A DNA stretch of 10,260 nucleotides, from the NCBI GenBank assembly GCA_964370165.1, contig CAYJIG010000066.1, positions 1 to 10,260 of the forward strand, read 5' to 3'. Below the pieces are notes generated by a model. The model saw nothing but the letters and a program-made list of their open reading frames with translations, did not search any database and was not told the origin of the DNA. Within the stretch, counting starts at the first letter, position 1. The number at the start of each line of letters is the position of its first letter. This document shows positions 6,557 through 10,260 of this stretch, piece after piece. This DNA comes from JAAYCI01 sp964370165 (GTDB lineage Bacteria; Bacillota; Clostridia; Oscillospirales; Ruminococcaceae). Both the position numbers and the translations under genes were made by a program.

Positions 6557-7255
6557 TTATCCGAGTTTAGCTTTGACTCTTTTATCTCTCAAATAAAGCA
6601 GGTACGCAATACCTATGGCGACAGCGCCGCTGGGAATGATCATAAAACCCACAGACCCCACAAGTGAGGGAACCATTACAAATAGTATAATCATGAAGGT
6701 GAGAGGTATGGCGGCAATTCTTAAGTTGCCTTTAAAGTACTTGTACCCAAGTGCGCCAAACAAGGCAGGAACCACATTGTTAAACGCCGGTGCAAGGGTA
6801 GGGCTTGATAGTATCGGCTGCAACGGTGTCAGCATCAGCACCCCGACAGCCAGTATCACTGTGGTGACTAAAGACGATGTGGCGATGGATAGTGTTGACA
6901 CGATCTCGTTTTCGGGTGTGCCGACGGTAGTGCCGACGATATTTGCGGCGTTAAGTGCACACGGGATTTTTAGGTTTGTCAGGTTGCCTGTGATAAAGGC
7001 GAGGTAACTGCCGCCTGTGCCAAGTACCGGCGCAAATATGATGAACTCTGCGATGGAGGAGAGAATATACACCGGAGCCACCTGTGCAAGACCCATCATC
7101 ACGGCGGGAAAATCAGGGAAAGAGCCTACAATGCTTCCCATCACAAAAGGCGCACCCAGTAACATTACCGCTCCGATAAACAGGCCGATGCGTCCGATGG
7201 TGTGTAGCTGGTTATTAAATTTATCAAAAAATACTTGTTTTTCTTGCTCAGTCAT
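6557..7255 (-). CDS. Multi-pass membrane protein, partner of the DUF5058 protein
   Basis: The product is 232 residues, with roughly six hydrophobic segments at about 22-44, 52-76, 126-147, 161-173, 180-200 and 202-222. A glycine-rich stretch, PVLGTGGSYLAFITGNLTNL (76-95), followed by NAANIVGTTVGTPENE (102-117), could be a re-entrant or substrate-binding loop as seen in many secondary transporters. I do not recognise a named family. The start at 7255 has AAGGAG exactly 8 bases before it; the in-frame ATG at 7261 is only 2 bases from that site, so the shorter form is preferred. The gene begins 12 bp after the DUF5058 gene stop and precedes the peptidase gene, so the two membrane proteins probably form one complex. 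Transport is inferred, not shown. Confidence 0.82.
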   Translation of the reverse strand: MTEQEKQVFFDKFNNQLHTIGRIGLFIGAVMLLGAPFVMGSIVGSFPDFPAVMMGLAQVAPVYILSSIAEFIIFAPVLGTGGSYLAFITGNLTNLKIPCALNAANIVGTTVGTPENEIVSTLSIATSSLVTTVILAVGVLMLTPLQPILSSPTLAPAFNNVVPALFGALGYKYFKGNLRIAAIPLTFMIILFVMVPSLVGSVGFMIIPSGAVAIGIAYLLYLRDKRVKAKLG

Positions 7256-7267
7256 TTTCATGTCTCC

Positions 7268-8062
7268 TTATACCAAAATTCCGACAAATACGATACCGAC
7301 CATGGCCAAAAGCATACTGGCCGCAACTGAAAAGTTTTCAAGCCACGGCAGGTTGAACTTTGTTTTACAGTATTCAAATATAGCCATTGTTATGCCGGAA
7401 AACACAAGCGTGACCAGCGGAAAATAGTCGCCTGAAAATGACAGCACACCGATATAACTACCAATATATGCACTGATAAGACCGATAAAAAGTGCGGCCA
7501 TCATGATATCGCCAAGGCCTTTTTTTGAGGCGGATTTTTCAGCAGTAGGTGATTTAGAAGCATCCGGGGTTTCAGCTGTGTTTTTTTGTGCGGATTTGCT
7601 TTTCTTGGCTATCATAGACAGATATTTTTTCAAGGTGAATATGGTGATGAACAACCCCCAAATGATGCCAACCGACATTATCAGCGCAATGGTGGCATAG
7701 GCTGTGGGTGTCATTTCGGTGGCGTTCAAGGACGACATGCCCACCGATCTTGCGGCGATATCTGCGATGGTGGTCTCGTAATGCAGCGCACCTATAACAG
7801 ACAAACGAAGCCAAGGCAGGGGAATTCCCAATGTTCCGGCAAGCGCTATTACACCAAGTAATATACTAATACTGGGTAGGATGGTGAAGGTAGCGCTGGC
7901 AGTCAGCGCACGTTTTAGGGAGGTTTTATCCATTCCTATTGCGATACCTGCTCTGTACGACTTCACTAAAAAGAAAAGCGAAAAGCATATGATGAACAGA
8001 ATGATAACTCCGGCCACCATGTAAAGTGAAGGTGCGTTTAAAAGCTGCATGATATTTTCCAC
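7268..8062 (-). CDS. DUF5058 family multi-pass membrane protein
   Basis: This 264-residue protein matches my memory of the DUF5058 family, particularly in the ILPSISILLGVIALAGTLGI and PLPWLRLSVIGA segments (61-92). About six hydrophobic segments are visible, near 14-33, 58-79, 122-143, 186-206, 214-230 and 242-263. The central loop (about 144-184) is rich in Lys, Ser and Ala and is probably cytoplasmic. Translation starts at a GTG (8062) with AGGAG 6 bases upstream; the ATG four codons later has no comparable site. The family has no established function as far as I know. Tight linkage with a second membrane protein and an M20 peptidase suggests a two-subunit importer for peptides or acylated amino acids, which is inference from neighbours only. 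Confidence 0.82.
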   Translation of the reverse strand: MENIMQLLNAPSLYMVAGVIILFIICFSLFFLVKSYRAGIAIGMDKTSLKRALTASATFTILPSISILLGVIALAGTLGIPLPWLRLSVIGALHYETTIADIAARSVGMSSLNATEMTPTAYATIALIMSVGIIWGLFITIFTLKKYLSMIAKKSKSAQKNTAETPDASKSPTAEKSASKKGLGDIMMAALFIGLISAYIGSYIGVLSFSGDYFPLVTLVFSGITMAIFEYCKTKFNLPWLENFSVAASMLLAMVGIVFVGILV

Positions 8063-8095
8063 GATATTCTCCTAACATATATTAATGATATTAGC

Positions 8096-9667
8096 TTACG
8101 AATCGGCACAAAGACGATACAGTTCTTCATTTTTGTTCAGTATCATTTGGTTTGAATGACACTCCAGTACCCACGGCTTTCCTTTTTTGGCAAGATTGTG
8201 TGCGAAAGATGGGTCAGAGATAACTGAAAGCATGGCAGATGATATGTCTTCGGCCGTCTCGCATGGATAGTATGGCATCGGACTACCGTAAAATTCAATC
8301 ATGCGTTCATTAGTTACTTTTTTAGAAATAAGTACAGATTGAGCGGTGGCAAGTACCTCAAACGCAATTCCGCCAAACACAGGCAAAACAAACTGGTCAA
8401 GTATCGCATCCACCGAAAGACACGCAAGGGTAAAGGCTTCTTTACCCAGTGGAGGCGTCCAAATAACACGCTCCTTTAAGGCGGGTGAGGCGTCTACCAT
8501 ACCACGGATTTTTTCAATATCATCGCCCCAGCTTGCCAGCACCAAGCGGAAATCATAGCCTTGATTTGCCAGCTTTGCAGCCCCCTGAACTACAAGATCG
8601 GTACCTTTTATAGAGCAACTGTGCCTGGAGGGGCAAAAAAATACAGGTATGTCGTGTGATACACCAAAACGAGTGCTTAAATCTTTAGGAATGTGCAGCT
8701 GTTCCATTCTAAGCGCAATTTTTTCCACTGCGATACCGTGAAGTCCCGCAACAAACGGCACTCCCGACGCTTTGCGCAAATAGCAAGCGCTGTCGTAGCA
8801 GTCGGTGTTTGTCAGCATAAATCCCTTGCTGTTTGCGTAAGCTAAAAGGGCTAGGTGGGTGGTATCGTTGTCGGTATAAGGAAAATCACGGATGGTGCCG
8901 TGCTCGAAACAAATATAGTGGGATATTCCGGCAAGATAGCACCAAATGCCGTCGGTGGCGTAAGCCACAACAATGTCATACTCAGAGAAAAGCTCTGCAT
9001 ACAGCGGTACAGACTCTTTGATGTAATCGGTGTTCCAGTGTTTATCAAGGGCGATAGGCCTATCGGGAAACCACTTTTTTGCGTCGTTTTGAATACGCTG
9101 AATCAGCGGGTCTTGATGGTTTGAATCATTTGTATCAGTGTAAGTATTAGCTGTCGCAGACGGTGGATTTGCTTTGAGCTTAGAAAGAATACGACGGACA
9201 AAATCCAGACACTTGAACGCAAAGTCTTCAAGGGCAAGTAAAATACCTTTACATTTAGAATTTTCCCTGAAAGCAAAATAGCGATATATAACAGATATTT
9301 GCCTCCAAAGTTTATCGGCTTTTTCAGTGTCATTACGGCGACGTGCCAAGAGATAGGCGATGGCCATCCTTCGCGGCGCGGCGCAGTACCATTTAGGGCG
9401 CTGAAAACCATGCAGGTTTACCTTGTGCCATAAAGGATAGTGTAGGTTGCCCAAATCGCCTGTAAACGCGGCATCTTCCCATTCGGGACAGCCCATAGCA
9501 TGATAGTAATCAGCAGAAAGCACATCGCAGTCGGCGCCTGCTTCATTCAAAATCTTTGCGTTTTGGTATGCATTGCCGGCAATGTTTCCAACATGTAAAA
9601 TACGCGGTGCACGATTATGCTTTTCTATAAACTCTGCCACCCATGTTGACTGTAAAGTGTTTGGCAT
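8096..9667 (-). CDS. GT-B fold glycosyltransferase-like protein (GT4-like)
   Basis: The product is 523 residues. The N-terminal lobe opens with ILHVGNIAGNAYQNAKILNE (23-42), typical of a Rossmann acceptor domain in GT-B enzymes. The C-terminal lobe has the usual order: FFCPSRHSCSIKGTDLVVQG (343-362), FRLVLASWG (373-381), VIWTPPLGKEAFTLACLSVD (401-420), a donor-site-like FGGIAFEVLATAQSVL (431-446), and a closing LAKKGKPWVLECHS segment. The classic EX7E motif is not clean; only one Glu (E437) is evident. Residues about 100-215 are an unusual insertion between the first strand block and the rest, with a low-complexity Ala/Thr/Asn linker near 168-186. The start at 9667 has AAAGGA upstream. It begins 11 bp after a second glycosyltransferase-like gene. 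Sugar donor and acceptor are unknown; cell-surface glycan assembly is likely. Activity is not certain. Confidence 0.8.
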   Translation of the reverse strand: MPNTLQSTWVAEFIEKHNRAPRILHVGNIAGNAYQNAKILNEAGADCDVLSADYYHAMGCPEWEDAAFTGDLGNLHYPLWHKVNLHGFQRPKWYCAAPRRMAIAYLLARRRNDTEKADKLWRQISVIYRYFAFRENSKCKGILLALEDFAFKCLDFVRRILSKLKANPPSATANTYTDTNDSNHQDPLIQRIQNDAKKWFPDRPIALDKHWNTDYIKESVPLYAELFSEYDIVVAYATDGIWCYLAGISHYICFEHGTIRDFPYTDNDTTHLALLAYANSKGFMLTNTDCYDSACYLRKASGVPFVAGLHGIAVEKIALRMEQLHIPKDLSTRFGVSHDIPVFFCPSRHSCSIKGTDLVVQGAAKLANQGYDFRLVLASWGDDIEKIRGMVDASPALKERVIWTPPLGKEAFTLACLSVDAILDQFVLPVFGGIAFEVLATAQSVLISKKVTNERMIEFYGSPMPYYPCETAEDISSAMLSVISDPSFAHNLAKKGKPWVLECHSNQMILNKNEELYRLCADS

Positions 9668-9678
9668 AAACTATCCTT

Positions 9679-10260
9679 TCACACCAGCGGATAAATGATA
9701 TTATACGATTGGCAGTTTTTTTCTACAATGCATGCGTGGCTGTGGTAAGCTAAAATCCACTCACGGCCTTTTTCGGCCAGCTTTATGGCAGAGGCCGGGT
9801 CTTGTAAGATCTCTTTTGCTGCAATGTAAATATCTTCTTCGTTTTCTATTGAGAAAATCGGCCACATTTCCGGGAAAAACCTAAGCATCAATTCTTGTGG
9901 TATATGCTTGTTTACAAGGGCAGCGTGGCCGTTCATCATGGTTTCGATACCGTTTCCGCCCATCAGGCGCAGTAGCAAGTTGTCAAACACAGCAGACGAG
10001 GCGGTCAGAATTTGATAATACTCAGCCTTGCCAAAAGGTGGATGCCACATAACCGCTTTTTCCATCTCGCCGCATTCGTCGTGGATAAAAGTTTTGAATA
10101 TTTCGCAGTCGTTGCCCCATTGAAGTTGCAACACTTTAAAACCACCACCGTTTTCTTTATACAGTCTGGCTAAAGCTCTATAAAGCATGTCGTTTGCTTT
10201 AAGGTATGTGCCGTAGTGTGGGTCGATATCCACACGTGCAGGGCAGAAAAACAACACTTC
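9679..10260 (-). CDS. Glycosyltransferase-like protein, C-terminal part (cut by window edge)
   Basis: The reading frame is open to the end of the window, so only the last 193 residues are visible and the true start lies outside. They cover the donor-binding lobe of a GT-B glycosyltransferase: FFCPARVDID near the edge, VLQLQWGND, VMWHPPFGKAEYYQI, a GGNGIETMMNGHAALVN donor-site-like segment, and LAEKGREWILAYHSHACIVE near the end. These blocks line up in order with the C-terminal lobe of the next gene (WTPPLGKE, FGGIAFEVLA, LAKKGKPWVLECHS), so the two are divergent paralogues in tandem. The TGA stop is 11 bp before the neighbour's start. The in-frame GTG at 10257 is an internal valine, not a start. 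Function beyond a likely sugar transfer role cannot be given. Confidence 0.8.
   Translation of the reverse strand, partial: EVLFFCPARVDIDPHYGTYLKANDMLYRALARLYKENGGGFKVLQLQWGNDCEIFKTFIHDECGEMEKAVMWHPPFGKAEYYQILTASSAVFDNLLLRLMGGNGIETMMNGHAALVNKHIPQELMLRFFPEMWPIFSIENEEDIYIAAKEILQDPASAIKLAEKGREWILAYHSHACIVEKNCQSYNIIYPLV

Noticed and set aside
8063..8095. Inverted CTAATAT/ATATGTTAG-like repeat between the glycosyltransferase and DUF5058 genes
   Set aside because: The stem is short, AT-rich and imperfect with no U-tract, so it is not a credible terminator; chance is likely.
8346..9124. Plus-strand open frames opposite the glycosyltransferase gene
   Set aside because: They overlap a gene with clear domain structure on the other strand, lack ribosome sites and show no recognisable motifs.

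Overview
The window looks like chromosome from a low-to-moderate GC Gram-positive anaerobe of the Clostridia type. This rests on lipobox lipoproteins in place of periplasmic proteins, strong AGGAGG-like ribosome binding sites, a Zur-znuACB style metal operon, and a DUF5058 family membrane protein. No species can be named from sequence alone. Every supported gene lies on the minus strand, so the window reads from right to left.

Right part (about 10260 to 3942): two adjacent, distantly similar GT-B glycosyltransferase-like genes (the first cut by the window edge), then two multi-pass membrane proteins (a DUF5058 family protein and an unnamed partner), a membrane-anchored M20 family metallopeptidase, and a SAM-dependent methyltransferase. 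Gaps are short (roughly 11 to 55 bp) and I see no terminator until the hairpin at 3862-3912, so they may share one transcript. The glycosyltransferases and methyltransferase suggest surface glycan or secondary modification work. The membrane pair plus peptidase looks like a separate uptake-and-hydrolysis module placed between them.

Left part (3844 to 47): a self-contained metal-uptake operon. A near-consensus promoter (TTGACA, 17 bp, TATACT) carries a perfect 19-bp Fur-family palindrome over its predicted start point. It drives a Fur/Zur-type regulator, a zinc-type binding lipoprotein with a histidine-rich repeat loop, an ABC ATPase, an ABC permease, and a small lipoprotein coupled to the permease by an ATGA overlap. 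A long hairpin at 47-89 closes the operon. The likely logic is that metal-loaded regulator sits on the operator and shuts the operon; when zinc falls, the binding protein, ATPase and permease import it. The last lipoprotein, with a conserved-looking Cys-Cys pair, is the least understood member.

Points most worth a second look: the fifth lipoprotein gene of the zinc operon, the 33-bp tandem repeat in the binding protein (three synonymous changes in the middle unit and none elsewhere), the altered metal-ligand region of that protein, and the DUF5058/partner/M20 module.
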